Shown here one piece after another: positions 36,162 through 44,912 of a stretch of 64,000 nucleotides of DNA. The notes below the pieces were generated by a model. The model searched no databases. It was not told the origin of the DNA and saw only the letters and a program-made list of their open reading frames with translations. The DNA is from DATAGF01 sp963813355 (GTDB taxonomy: Bacteria; Actinomycetota; Thermoleophilia; Miltoncostaeales; Miltoncostaeaceae): positions 62,001-126,000 of the forward strand of contig CAWEYS010000017.1 of NCBI GenBank assembly GCA_963813355.1, in the 5' to 3' direction. The translations under genes were made by a program, and so were the position numbers. How positions within the stretch are numbered: the first letter of the stretch is position 1; every line of letters starts with the position of its first letter.

Positions 36162-37152
36162 GCTCGACCACCGCCAGACCGGCGCCCGCCTCCTCGCGCC
36201 CTCCGATGCGGGTCGCGAACTCGAACCCGCCGACCAGCTCGTGGACGAAGCCGTATCCGGGCTCGACGGGGTCTCCGGCGATGATCTGGGCCGCCGCCCG
36301 GGAGGTGAACCGGATCTCGACCCGGTCGGTCCCGTCGTCGGCCCGCAGCAGCAGGGTGCGCTCGAGGCGGGGCGCGGCGAGGTCGGAGTGGAGCGCGGCC
36401 AGGACTCCGGGGAGACGGCGCGGAGCGGCCTCGAGGAGGCCGTGGTGGGTCCGCTCGACCGCGGGGCCCGCGAACGTGCGCTGCCTGCCGTCCGGGTAGG
36501 CGACGTGCAGGACCCGGGATCCGCTGCGATGGGCGCGGTCGGTGAGCCGGCTGAGGAAGAAGACCGGCCCGGGGGCGGGCGCCAGGAAGCACCCCCACTC
36601 CCAGCCGAGGTCCTGACCCCAGTGCCAGCGGCCCCAGTTGTGGTCGTAGTAGGCGCTCGCCTGCCCGAGGTCGATCGACCGGCCCGCGACCGTCGCCCGT
36701 CCCCGGGAGTGGAGCCGGGGCACGACGTACCACGCGACCCAGCCCGACCCCAGGGGCTGCGGCCGCTCCCGCGGCATCGGGCGCACGAGCGCGTCGGCGA
36801 CCAGGTCGAGGTCGAGGCCGTCGCCGGGCTGGCGCACCGACGCGTGCACCGTCCCGCGCGCGCCGTCAACGGCGAGGGCGACCTGCTCGAGGCCGATGCT
36901 CGTGGGGCTGATCGCCGCCTCGCCGAACCCGCGCACCTCGACGTTGCCGACCCAGCCCTCGTCGGGCAGATGGAAGAGGGCGGTCCCGATCGCCCTCGAG
37001 CGGGGGTCCGCGGGCGCTCCGTGGAGGGAGACGTTCACCAGGCCCGCGACGCCCGACCGATGGTCGAGGACGACGAGGTGCAGCCAGTCCTTGTAGGCGG
37101 GGGCCGAGGGGTCGAACGCCGTGGGCGGCCGGAGCCCGTCGGCGATGATCAC
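36151..37152 (-). CDS. CrtC/AttH-type lipocalin-like protein (carotenoid hydratase relative)
   Basis: 333 residues from GTG 37152 (GTGA overlap). The key motif AYYDHNWGRWHWGQDLGWEWG (split over 36590-36655) is that of carotenoid 1,2-hydratase CrtC and AttH proteins, which have a double lipocalin-like barrel and hydrate a terminal isoprene double bond in CrtC. FHLPDEGWVGNVEVRGF and AVDGARGTVHASVRQ in the N-terminal half fit. In the context of prenyl synthase and reductase genes, hydration of a prenyl chain is an attractive role, but family members include non-carotenoid enzymes. Confidence 0.72.
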   Translation of the reverse strand: MIIADGLRPPTAFDPSAPAYKDWLHLVVLDHRSGVAGLVNVSLHGAPADPRSRAIGTALFHLPDEGWVGNVEVRGFGEAAISPTSIGLEQVALAVDGARGTVHASVRQPGDGLDLDLVADALVRPMPRERPQPLGSGWVAWYVVPRLHSRGRATVAGRSIDLGQASAYYDHNWGRWHWGQDLGWEWGCFLAPAPGPVFFLSRLTDRAHRSGSRVLHVAYPDGRQRTFAGPAVERTHHGLLEAAPRRLPGVLAALHSDLAAPRLERTLLLRADDGTDRVEIRFTSRAAAQIIAGDPVEPGYGFVHELVGGFEFATRIGGREEAGAGLAVVEHVD

Positions 37153-37727
37153 CGGAGGAGCTCGCCCCCGCGCTCGGGCGGGGGCTGCGCGCCGGGGACG
37201 ACCGGGGGTACGGAGCCCATCGTCGGCGCGGCCATCGACTCGACCGCCCGGACGACCTCGAGCGAGAAGGCCCAGAGCCCGAGCGTGAAGTCGACGAACG
37301 TCAACGGAGCCGGCTCCACCGCGTCCGCCCCCTCGGACGGCTCCGCGGGGATGGGGAGCAGCTCGAGCGTCGGCTGGAGGTCGTCGGCGAGGAGGAGCGC
37401 GAGGTCGTTCCGGAGCTGGTCGAGCACCGGGCTCGGCGGCAGGGAGGACGCCCACTCGTCGATCCGCAGCGCCGACCACAGCGCCGGGCCGTTCGTGCCG
37501 GCGCGCCCCGACTCGAGCGCCTGGCGGAGCTGCGCCCCCGCGGCGGTCGCCGCCACCTCCCGCCCGAGGCGCGACATGCCGGCCGTGAGGGAGCCGACCG
37601 CATCGGCGCCGGAGATCATGTGAAGCGTCGCCAGCCGGGCGGTGAGCGAGGCGAGGAGCGTCGCCGTGCTCCGGCCCGCCTCCTGGGGCGCGTCCACCAG
37701 CCGGACCCGGTCCGCGGGCGGGGTCAC
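37149..37727 (-). CDS. Unrecognised helical protein of the prenyl operon
   Basis: 192 residues, GTG 37727 overlapping the upstream stop. Predicted almost wholly helical: STATLLASLTARLATLHMIS, LRIDEWASSLPPSP, VLDQLRNDLALLLADDL and a hydrophobic FTLGLWAFSLEVVRAVESM near the end, then a Pro-rich tail. There are no enzymatic motifs and no signal peptide. The helix character and length recall granule-associated or scaffold proteins, but this is a weak comparison. Confidence 0.65.
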   Translation of the reverse strand: MTPPADRVRLVDAPQEAGRSTATLLASLTARLATLHMISGADAVGSLTAGMSRLGREVAATAAGAQLRQALESGRAGTNGPALWSALRIDEWASSLPPSPVLDQLRNDLALLLADDLQPTLELLPIPAEPSEGADAVEPAPLTFVDFTLGLWAFSLEVVRAVESMAAPTMGSVPPVVPGAQPPPERGGELLR

Positions 37728-38278
37728 GCCGAGCCCGCCTTGCGAGGCCGGGCGCCCGTCTTCCGCGCCGACGGCCGCTTCGCGCGGGTGGCGCGCGGTG
37801 CCTCGGCCTCGATCGCCGCGGGGATGCCTCCGTCGCGGAAGCCCTGCAGGATGAGCGCGCCGCGGTAGAGGCCGGTGGGGAGCTCGGCCGGCAGCGGCAG
37901 CTCGATCGTCAGCTCGCGCGACTCGTCCGGCGCGAGCAGCGTGGACGCGGGCTCGGGGGTCGCCGCCGGAAACCACGTCACTCCGGAGGCCGCCACGAGC
38001 GGCGTCAGCATGGGGGTGACGACGCAGTGCACGCGCTGGCGGTTCTCGACCTCGACGCGGAGCTCGACCGCCGCGCCCGGGAGCCCGGCTCCACGGAGCT
38101 CGACCTCGCCGTCCGGCATCAGCACCGTGCCCGGCACGGCCGGCGCCGCCGCCCCCTGCAACCGACGGAGGTAGCGAAGGGTCTCGTCCGCCAGCCGAGC
38201 CTGGAAGTCGGTCTGGAGCCGCAGGAGATCGGCGAATGCGCCGCTGAGGCCCTCGCCGGGATCGTTGCCCACGCGCAC
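37724..38278 (-). CDS. Unrecognised protein: N-terminal helix, beta-sandwich, basic tail (paralogue of 33121-33699)
   Basis: 184 residues. N-terminal amphipathic helix (LLRLQTDFQARLADETLRYL), beta-sandwich domain (VELRVEVENRQRVHCVV to PAELPTGLYRGALILQG) and a Lys/Arg-rich tail (RATRAKRPSARKTGARPRK). The same order and the same TG-x-YRG turn occur in the gene at 33121, near the other end of the operon. The basic tail might bind membranes, nucleic acid or a polyanion. The start lies 9 bases after the polyprenyl synthase stop. No known family recognised. Confidence 0.65.
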   Translation of the reverse strand: MRVGNDPGEGLSGAFADLLRLQTDFQARLADETLRYLRRLQGAAAPAVPGTVLMPDGEVELRGAGLPGAAVELRVEVENRQRVHCVVTPMLTPLVAASGVTWFPAATPEPASTLLAPDESRELTIELPLPAELPTGLYRGALILQGFRDGGIPAAIEAEAPRATRAKRPSARKTGARPRKAGSA

Positions 38279-38287
38279 GCTCGCCCC

Positions 38288-39367
38288 TTACTTCGTCCGC
38301 TCGATCACGTAGCGCAGCATCTCACGGACGAACCGCCTGTCGTCGCCGTCGTCGCCGAGCATCGGCAGCGCGCCCTCGTCCAGCTCGAGCGCCCGCTCCG
38401 AGTACTCGGCGGCCAGGCGCCGCCCGTGCTCGAGCGAGCCGGCCCTCGTCATGGCGTCCAGCAGCCACTCGACGTCCTCCGGCGACTTCCGCGCGCGGGA
38501 CGTCCTCAGGGTTCGCAGCGCGCGGGCGCGCGCCCGCGGCCGGGCCGTGCGCAGGAAGTGCAGGAGCATGACCGTCCGCTTGCCCTCCCACAGGTCGCCG
38601 CTCGTCTCCTTGCCGTAGAGGGTCTCGTCGCCCTCGAGGTTGAGCAGGTCGTCGTGGATCTGGAACGCGATCCCCGCGAGGAAGCCGAGCTCGATCAGCG
38701 GGGTCAGCTCGCCGTCGAGCGGGGTGGCCGGCCCCGGGCGCGCGCCGCAGATGACGCCCACCCGCAGCGGCGCGATCACGGTGTACCAGCAGGTCTTCTT
38801 GTACGCCATGCGCACGTAGTCCCGGTCCTCGAGGTCGAAGCGCTCGTCGGCGATCCACCCCAGCTCGATGGCCTGGCCCTCGGCCGACTCCCGGGCCATT
38901 CGCTCGACCTCGCGGAGCACGAGCAGGGACTTGCGAACGCCGAGCGTCGCGACGTTGCCCAGCAGGAGATCGAGGGCCAGGACGTTCGTGGCGTCGCCGA
39001 CGTTGATCGCCACGGGGGCGCCGTGCTCCTTGAGCATCGTCGCCCGTCCGCGCCGGAACTCGGAGGCGTCCTCGATGTCGTCGTGGACGAGGAACGCGTT
39101 GTGGAAGAGCTCGAGGGCGCTGGCCGAGAGGAGCGCCTGCTCCGTCCGCCCGCCGACCGCTCGGCAGCTCGCGAAGCAGATGGCCGGGCGAACGCCCTTG
39201 CCCTCGCGGAACGGATAGTCGGCGAGCAGGTCGTACAGCGGCCCGTAGCCGGTCTGGCGGCGCCTGGCGAAGACCCGCTCGAGCTCCTCGAGCACGTCGC
39301 GGCGCGCCTGCGACAGCACGCGGGCGACGAGCCCGGCGTCATGGGCCGGCTTCGTCGTCGGGCTCAC
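38288..39367 (-). CDS. Trans polyprenyl diphosphate synthase (GGPP-synthase-like)
   Basis: A 359-residue isoprenyl diphosphate synthase. The first Asp-rich motif is in FLVHDDIEDASEFRRGRATM and the second in AFQIHDDLLNLEGDETLYGKE; KGVRPAICFA and GKRTVMLLHFL are the usual flanking blocks. It condenses isopentenyl diphosphate with an allylic primer; chain length near C20 is suggested by pairing with a geranylgeranyl reductase but is not shown by sequence. GTG 39367 overlaps the reductase stop (GTGA). A long charged stretch around 270-290 is a minor oddity. Confidence 0.9.
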   Translation of the reverse strand: MSPTTKPAHDAGLVARVLSQARRDVLEELERVFARRRQTGYGPLYDLLADYPFREGKGVRPAICFASCRAVGGRTEQALLSASALELFHNAFLVHDDIEDASEFRRGRATMLKEHGAPVAINVGDATNVLALDLLLGNVATLGVRKSLLVLREVERMARESAEGQAIELGWIADERFDLEDRDYVRMAYKKTCWYTVIAPLRVGVICGARPGPATPLDGELTPLIELGFLAGIAFQIHDDLLNLEGDETLYGKETSGDLWEGKRTVMLLHFLRTARPRARARALRTLRTSRARKSPEDVEWLLDAMTRAGSLEHGRRLAAEYSERALELDEGALPMLGDDGDDRRFVREMLRYVIERTK

Positions 39368-40854
39368 CCGGCGGACGCCCCCCGATGCGCCTCGTACCCG
39401 GCGGGCCGGATCGCCGGCGGCGCGGGGTCGGGCGCGGCATCGGCCAACGTCCGCTCGGCGGCGCAGACCAGCACCTCCGCCGCCGCCGGCGCCAGGCCGG
39501 CCGCCCAGGCGAGCATGTCGCCCGGATGCCGGAGGCTGTCGCGCACGAGCCGATGGGCGCCGCTGAGGAGGCTGGGGGCGTCGAGCATGCTCGCCGTCTG
39601 CTCCAGGCTGCCGAGGAGGACGCGGCGCGACACCAGGTCGCTCGCCGGCAGCAGCCCGGCCAGCACCCCGCCCGCGATCCGGGCATAGGCGGGGTCGCCC
39701 CGTGCGCGGGCCGCGAGCACCTGCAGCGAGCGCAGCCAGACCGCGTTGAGGGACCGGTTCCGGATCAGCTCGACGATCATCTGCGCGAGCGCCATGTCGT
39801 ATCGCAGGCTGTCGGCGACCATCCGGGCGTAGGGGCTCAGCGAGGCTGCGGAGCAGTCGCCGTGGCGGAGCGCCCGGGCGACGACGTGGGCGGCCCACCG
39901 GCCCGAGAGGAGCGCGTATTGGATGCCCTCGCCGTTGAGGGGGTTGATCAGCCCCGCGGCATCCCCGACCAGCACCATGCGGTCGCCGACGATCGGAAGG
40001 CGGCGGTCGAAGGTGGTCAGCGGCCAGCCGACGACCTTCCCGTCGAGGCGCGCCGCGCCCAGCCGGCGCGCGATCGCCCGATCGTCCCGGACCAGGGCGA
40101 GCAGCAGATCGCGCAGGTGATCGGCCGACGGCGGCGCCGTGCGGAGCACCGTCCCGATCCCCACGTTCGCGCGGCCCCCGCCCGTGGGGAATATCCAGAA
40201 GTAGCCGGGAAAGGACCGCTCCGCGAAGTAGAGGTCGGCCCGGTCCGAGGGCCCCTCCACGCCGTCGTAGTAGGCCCGGACGGCGATCATGCGGCGCCGC
40301 TTGTCGAGCGGCCGTCCGCGCAGCCACTCGGCCGTGCGGGAGGTGGATCCGTCCGCGCCGATCACGGCCCGCGCTCGGATGCGGCGCGTCGACCGTCCCT
40401 CGGCGACCGTGAGCGACACGCCGTCGGCCACGTGCTCCAGCTCCACCGCGCGCTGGCCCTCCAGCACGCGCGCGCCCGCGTCGCGCGCGGCGTCCACGAT
40501 CCAGGCGTCGAGGTCGAGCCGTGGCACCACGCGCCCGTAGGGCGGGAGCGCGCCCACCTCGGGCAGCGAGCTCGTGATGAGCACCTCCCCGTTGACGGCG
40601 AGCGCCGCGCGGCGGACCGCGTTGGTCGTCTCGTAGTCCGGCCGGAGGTCGAGGCCGAGGCCGGAGAGCTCGGCCAGCGCCACGGGGCCGACGAGGTCGC
40701 CGCACACCTTGTCGCGGGGGAACCGCTTCTGGTCGAGCAGCCAGACCCGCAGGCCCGTCCGGCTCAGGTGCGCCGCCGTCGACGCACCCGCGGGGCCCCC
40801 GCCGACGACCGCGACGTCACAGTCGAGCGGGCCGACGGCGCGCAGCGAGATCAC
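39364..40854 (-). CDS. Geranylgeranyl-reductase-family flavoprotein
   Basis: A 496-residue FAD protein. CDVAVVGGGPAGASTAAHLSR is the dinucleotide fold, FPRDKVCGDLVGP is the signature of the geranylgeranyl reductase family, and MVLVGDAAGLINPLNGEGIQ is the second FAD motif. Such enzymes saturate double bonds of geranylgeranyl groups in archaeal-type lipids, chlorophyll or menaquinone side chains. About 150 C-terminal residues form a helical extension. GTG 40854 overlaps the ispH stop. Together with ispH and the synthase it predicts production of a partly reduced prenyl chain. Confidence 0.87.
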   Translation of the reverse strand: MISLRAVGPLDCDVAVVGGGPAGASTAAHLSRTGLRVWLLDQKRFPRDKVCGDLVGPVALAELSGLGLDLRPDYETTNAVRRAALAVNGEVLITSSLPEVGALPPYGRVVPRLDLDAWIVDAARDAGARVLEGQRAVELEHVADGVSLTVAEGRSTRRIRARAVIGADGSTSRTAEWLRGRPLDKRRRMIAVRAYYDGVEGPSDRADLYFAERSFPGYFWIFPTGGGRANVGIGTVLRTAPPSADHLRDLLLALVRDDRAIARRLGAARLDGKVVGWPLTTFDRRLPIVGDRMVLVGDAAGLINPLNGEGIQYALLSGRWAAHVVARALRHGDCSAASLSPYARMVADSLRYDMALAQMIVELIRNRSLNAVWLRSLQVLAARARGDPAYARIAGGVLAGLLPASDLVSRRVLLGSLEQTASMLDAPSLLSGAHRLVRDSLRHPGDMLAWAAGLAPAAAEVLVCAAERTLADAAPDPAPPAIRPAGYEAHRGASAG

Positions 40855-41792
40855 AGCGCATGGCGGAGCTCGCGGGGGGCCATGAACCGCACGCTCTCCC
40901 GGAGCGCGGCGAGCTCCTCGACGACGACCGGACCCCGTGCGCGGAACCAGTTGACCACGCCCAGGACGAGATCCTCCGGCGCGCTGGCGCCGGCGGTGAC
41001 CCCGACGGCAGACAGGGCGCGCACCCACCCGGGGTCGATGTGGCCGGCGTCCTCGATCAGCTCGGCAGCGGCGCCCACGCGGCGGGCCGTCTCCACGAGA
41101 CGCTGCGAGTTCGACGAGTTGGGGGAGCCGATCACGAGGACGAGCGGCGTGCGGCGGGCGAGCGCCTTGACCGCCGCCTGGCGGTTGGTGGTCGCGTAGC
41201 AGAGGTCCTCGGTCTTCGGGGCGACGATGGCGGGGAACCGCCGTCGCAGGGCGGCGATGATCGCTCCGGTCTCGTCAGTGGACAGCGTCGTCTGGCAGAC
41301 GAACGCGACGCGCTCGGGATCGCGCACGGCGAGCGTCGCCACGTCGCCCTCCGTCTCGACCAGGCGGACGGCGTCCGGCGCCTCGCCCATCGTCCCGACG
41401 GTCTCCGGGTGCCCCGCGTGGCCGATCAGCGCCACGGTGTAGCCGTCCGCGGCGAAGCGGCGCGTCTCCACGTGCACCTTGGTCACGAGCGGGCACGTCG
41501 CGTCGATCGACGACAGGCCGCGCGCCGCCGCGCCGGCTCGCACTTCCGGTGACACGCCGTGCGCGGAGAAGAGGATCCGGGCCCCCTCCGGGACGTCCTT
41601 CTCGTCCTCGACGAAGATCGCGCCGCGGCGCACGAGGCGGTCGAGGACGTGACGGTTGTGGACGATCTCGTGGCGCACGTAGACCGGCGGCCCGTAGAGG
41701 TCGAGCGCCCGCTCGACCGCGTCGATCGCGCGGACCACACCGGCGCAGAAGCCGCGAGGAGCGGCGAGGAGCAGCATGAGGGGACTGGACAT
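40851..41792 (-). CDS. ispH: 4-hydroxy-3-methylbut-2-enyl diphosphate reductase
   Basis: A 313-residue IspH/LytB, the last enzyme of the MEP pathway, which makes IPP and DMAPP using a [4Fe-4S] cluster. The three cluster cysteines are in RGFCAGVVRAI, SIDATCPLVTKVH and TEDLCYATTNRQ; the conserved SPNSSNSQRLVE and GVTAGASAPEDLV blocks are present. MSSPLMLLLAAPRGFCAG is the favoured start; an ATG ten codons upstream (41822) is possible. First gene of the minus-strand group. A genome usually has another ispH, so this copy may be dedicated to the operon; that cannot be seen from this window. Confidence 0.93.
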   Translation of the reverse strand: MSSPLMLLLAAPRGFCAGVVRAIDAVERALDLYGPPVYVRHEIVHNRHVLDRLVRRGAIFVEDEKDVPEGARILFSAHGVSPEVRAGAAARGLSSIDATCPLVTKVHVETRRFAADGYTVALIGHAGHPETVGTMGEAPDAVRLVETEGDVATLAVRDPERVAFVCQTTLSTDETGAIIAALRRRFPAIVAPKTEDLCYATTNRQAAVKALARRTPLVLVIGSPNSSNSQRLVETARRVGAAAELIEDAGHIDPGWVRALSAVGVTAGASAPEDLVLGVVNWFRARGPVVVEELAALRESVRFMAPRELRHAL

Positions 41793-41961
41793 CCCCTGCT
41801 CCGGGTCCACCCGCCAATACACTCATACGACGGCGGGGCTGGCAAGGTGGGAGGGGCAGCGCGGCGGGGGTCGCCCCGCGTTCGAGGTCCGGGTTCGCGC
41901 TGGCCAGAACGCGGGCTCCAGAACCACTCGTCCATCGTTCAGACCTCCCTCGGCGTCGGGG

Positions 41962-42684
41962 CTAGTGGACGAGCTGCTGGCCGCCGTCGATGTCGTAGGT
42001 CGCGCCCGTGAGCGCGGTGTTCGTCATGAGATGGACGGCGAGCGCGGCGATGTCCGCCGGGCCGACGACGCGTCGGATGGGCAGCGTCGCGCGGAGCTGC
42101 TCGCGGCGCGCGTCCAGCTGGTCGCCGAGGAGCGCGGCCGAGAGCGGCGTGTCGACGAACCCGGCCGCGATCATGTTCACGCGGATCGGCGCGAGCTCGA
42201 GCGCGAGGTTCCTCGTCATCGCCGGACCCGCGGCCGTGAGCGCCGAGATGAGCGCGAAGCCCGGCGCCGTGGCGCGGCCACCGGTGCCGCCCATGAAGAG
42301 CAGGGTCCCGCCGGCGCGAACCCTGCCGACGGCGCTTCGCGCGACCTGCAGCGGGAGCAGGATGTGCGACTCCAGATCGCGGCGCGCCGCCTCGAAGTCG
42401 AACTCCGCCAGCGGCGCGTAGTAGGGGCCGGGGCCCGTGAGCAGCACGTGGTCGATCGGCGTCGGCAGGTCGGCGAAGAACCGCTCGAGCCGGGGGAAGT
42501 CTGTGGCGTCGAAGGCCGCCGTGCGCGTGGCGCCCACCTCGCCCGCGGCGCCCTCCAGGCGCTCGCGGTTGCGCCCGGTGATGACGACCTCGGCGCCCTC
42601 GGCGCGCGCCAGGCGGGCCGTCTCGAGGCCGATGCCGGCGCTCCCGCCGATCACCACGACGATCTGGCCTTCAAGCGCGCTCAT
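41962..42684 (-). CDS. SDR-family protein lacking the catalytic Tyr-Lys pair
   Basis: A 240-residue short-chain dehydrogenase fold. The cofactor motif (VVVIGGSAGIGLETARLA) and late blocks (IRVNMIAAGFVDTPL; LTGATYDIDGGQQLVH) are normal. Where YSASKAAL is expected, before TRNLALELAP, it has ISALTAAGPAM, so Tyr and Lys are both missing; the NNAG block is also replaced (LLTGPGPYYAPL). It may bind NAD(P)H without classic catalysis or act on another principle. The stop is not coupled; the start overlaps the disulfide-reductase gene. Confidence 0.8.
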   Translation of the reverse strand: MSALEGQIVVVIGGSAGIGLETARLARAEGAEVVITGRNRERLEGAAGEVGATRTAAFDATDFPRLERFFADLPTPIDHVLLTGPGPYYAPLAEFDFEAARRDLESHILLPLQVARSAVGRVRAGGTLLFMGGTGGRATAPGFALISALTAAGPAMTRNLALELAPIRVNMIAAGFVDTPLSAALLGDQLDARREQLRATLPIRRVVGPADIAALAVHLMTNTALTGATYDIDGGQQLVH

Positions 42685-44021
42685 CGGGCACCTCCCGTGA
42701 TCGCCGCCCGCAGCGACTTGAGCGCGGCGGCGTAGATCCCGGAGAAGCTCGGGAACGGCTGGATGGTGTCGGTGAGCACGTCCAGCGGGACGCGCGCGCG
42801 GATCGCCAGCGTCGCCTGCTGCAGCCACTCGCCGGCCTCGGGGCCGAGCCCGTAGGCGCCGACGAGGCGCTCGCCGTCGCTCAGCAGCGTCAGGAAGCCG
42901 CCCGCCTCGGCGTACGCGTGGGTGTACGTCTGCATCCTCGGGATCTCGGCCAGGAGCGCGGTGCCGCTGAAGGCGGCCTCGACGGCGCCGACCGCTCCGG
43001 CCTCGGGGTCGGTGTAGGTGACGCGCGGCACGGCCTCGTAGTTGGCCGGCCGCGGCTCGCCCAGGATGTTCGCGGCGACGACATCGCCCTCGTACTCCCC
43101 CACGTGGGTCAGGGGCCAGACGCCCGTGACGTCGCCGATCGCCCACAGGCGCTCGCCCGCGCGAAGGTGGTCGTCCACCGGGATCCCCCGGGGGTCGGCC
43201 GCGACGCCCACCGTCTCGAGGCCGATCCCCTCGACCCGCGGACGCCGGCCGGTGGCCACGAGCAGCCGCTCCCCGCGGAGCTCGCGCCCGTCCTCGAGCT
43301 CCAGGACGAAGTCGTCGCCCTCGCGGCGGGCGGCGGCGGCGTGGACGCCGACGTGGATCTCGATGCCGTCCCGGCGCAGGGCCTCTGCGAGCGCCTCGCC
43401 GAGCGGCGCCGGCTCCCGGGCGAGCACGTGCCCGGACCCGTCGACGAGCGCCACCTCGGCGCCCAGGCGATGGAGGGCCTGGGCGAGCTCGAGGCCGGCC
43501 GGCCCGCCGCCCAGGACGACGAGGCTCCGCGGGACCTCCTTCACGCTCGTCGCCTCGCGGGTGCCCCAGACGCCCGGGAGCTCGCGCAGGCCCGGGACGG
43601 GGGGGACGACGGGGTCGGCGCCGCACGCGACGACGACGTGCTCGGCTGCGTGACGGACGCCGTCGACCTCCACGACGCCCGGTCCGGCGAGGCGGCCCGT
43701 CCCGCGGATGAGGGCGATGCCCCGGTCGGCGAGCCAGCGCTCCGGCCCGGCGTCGGACCACTTGGAGACCATGTAGTCGCGCCAGGCGAGCGCCGCCGCC
43801 ACGTCCACCTCCGCGCTCGCGCCGACGTCGCGGGCGCCGTGCACGGCCTCGCCGGGCCGGAGGAGGGTCTTGGAGGGGATGCACGCCCAGTAGGAGCATT
43901 CGCCCCCGACGAGCTCCCGCTCGACGACGGCGACGCGCAGGCCGCCCTCGGCCAGGGCGGCGGCGCAGTGCTCGCCGGGGGCGCCTCCCCCGAGGACGAT
44001 GACGTCGTAGTCGGCGCTCAC
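42681..44021 (-). CDS. Pyridine nucleotide-disulfide oxidoreductase (dihydrolipoamide/mercuric reductase type)
   Basis: A 446-residue class I flavoprotein disulfide reductase. FAD motif VIVLGGGAPGEHCAAAL, redox pair in GGECSYWACIPSKTLLRP, NAD motif VVLGGGPAGLELAQAL and second FAD site LWAIGDVTGVWPLTH are visible; the C-terminal dimer domain has PSFSGIYAAALKSL, lacking the HxxHP His-Glu pair of true lipoamide dehydrogenases. This suggests a small-disulfide or quinone reductase of unknown substrate. GTG 44021 overlaps the VOC gene stop. Confidence 0.86.
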   Translation of the reverse strand: MSADYDVIVLGGGAPGEHCAAALAEGGLRVAVVERELVGGECSYWACIPSKTLLRPGEAVHGARDVGASAEVDVAAALAWRDYMVSKWSDAGPERWLADRGIALIRGTGRLAGPGVVEVDGVRHAAEHVVVACGADPVVPPVPGLRELPGVWGTREATSVKEVPRSLVVLGGGPAGLELAQALHRLGAEVALVDGSGHVLAREPAPLGEALAEALRRDGIEIHVGVHAAAARREGDDFVLELEDGRELRGERLLVATGRRPRVEGIGLETVGVAADPRGIPVDDHLRAGERLWAIGDVTGVWPLTHVGEYEGDVVAANILGEPRPANYEAVPRVTYTDPEAGAVGAVEAAFSGTALLAEIPRMQTYTHAYAEAGGFLTLLSDGERLVGAYGLGPEAGEWLQQATLAIRARVPLDVLTDTIQPFPSFSGIYAAALKSLRAAITGGAR

Positions 44022-44605
44022 GTCGGGAGCTCCTGCCCGCTCTGCTCCTTGACCATGTACTCCGCGTACCAGGATGGCCAGTCCTCGTCGGCCTGCCCGA
44101 TGCGCTTCTCGTGCTCGCCGTGGGCGGTCGCCGCGCGGACGAGCGCGCTCCTCACGTCGGCGATGGACCCGTACGTCGTGCCGGCGGCGGCGTCGATCCG
44201 GCCGGGCAGCCGGGTTGTGATCTCCTGGAACCACCAGGTGTTCCCGTCGGGGTCGCTGAGCTCGGCACGCGAGAAGTAGCTTCGGCGCTCGGGATCCAGA
44301 CCGGGGACCGGGCCCTCCGGGCTGATGTGGAAGAACTCGCCCAGCGCGACGCCGGCGGCGCTCAGCCGGTCCCGGGTCGCCTCGAGGTCGTCCACGACCA
44401 GGTAGTTGTGCTGGGCCGAACCCGGCTCGGCCGTCGTGAGGTTCGCGCCGAACTGGACCGAGCACCCGGACCCGGGCGGCGTGAGCTGGACCACGCCCGG
44501 CGGGGTGACGTCGAGCCTCCACCCGAGGCTCACGTAGAAGTCCTTCGCCCGGTCAACATCCGAGACGGGGATCACGACCACCTCGAGCTTCATGTCCGTG
44601 CTCAT
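44018..44605 (-). CDS. VOC/glyoxalase-superfamily protein
   Basis: A 195-residue vicinal-oxygen-chelate protein. MKLEVVVIPVSDVDRAKDFYVSLGWRLD starts the fold (given here in two parts), and ELSDPDGNTWWFQEIT ends it. The C-terminal 60 residues after the fold are a helical extension (RSALVRAATAHGEHEKRIGQA). Gene order VOC, disulfide reductase, SDR with overlapping ends makes a three-gene redox operon. Function unknown. The 44606-44912 stretch upstream contains no gene or clear regulatory element that I can identify. Confidence 0.8.
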   Translation of the reverse strand: MSTDMKLEVVVIPVSDVDRAKDFYVSLGWRLDVTPPGVVQLTPPGSGCSVQFGANLTTAEPGSAQHNYLVVDDLEATRDRLSAAGVALGEFFHISPEGPVPGLDPERRSYFSRAELSDPDGNTWWFQEITTRLPGRIDAAAGTTYGSIADVRSALVRAATAHGEHEKRIGQADEDWPSWYAEYMVKEQSGQELPT

Positions 44606-44912
44606 GTCGGCCTCCTGAGTTGGGATGGGCAGAGACAACCAGACGGCCCAGCAAGCCGGCGCCGCCCGAACGCGAGGAGGCTAGCTCGTGGCCGCGTCCG
44701 AGGCCGGTGACGCGGATGGGTGCCGGGTCCGTCGACCTGAGTGAGGCCTACAGACTTGGGCGGTGCCTCGACGGGCGGGGGAGCGACGCCAAACGGCCCG
44801 CCGCCCCCGCCGCACCATCAAGAGAAGGGAAACCGGGCCGGCCACTGGTGGTCCCCCAGCCCCTTCTGGATCCAGAGCGATCGCCGGGGCAAGCCCTGTC
44901 CCGGCTCGGTTC

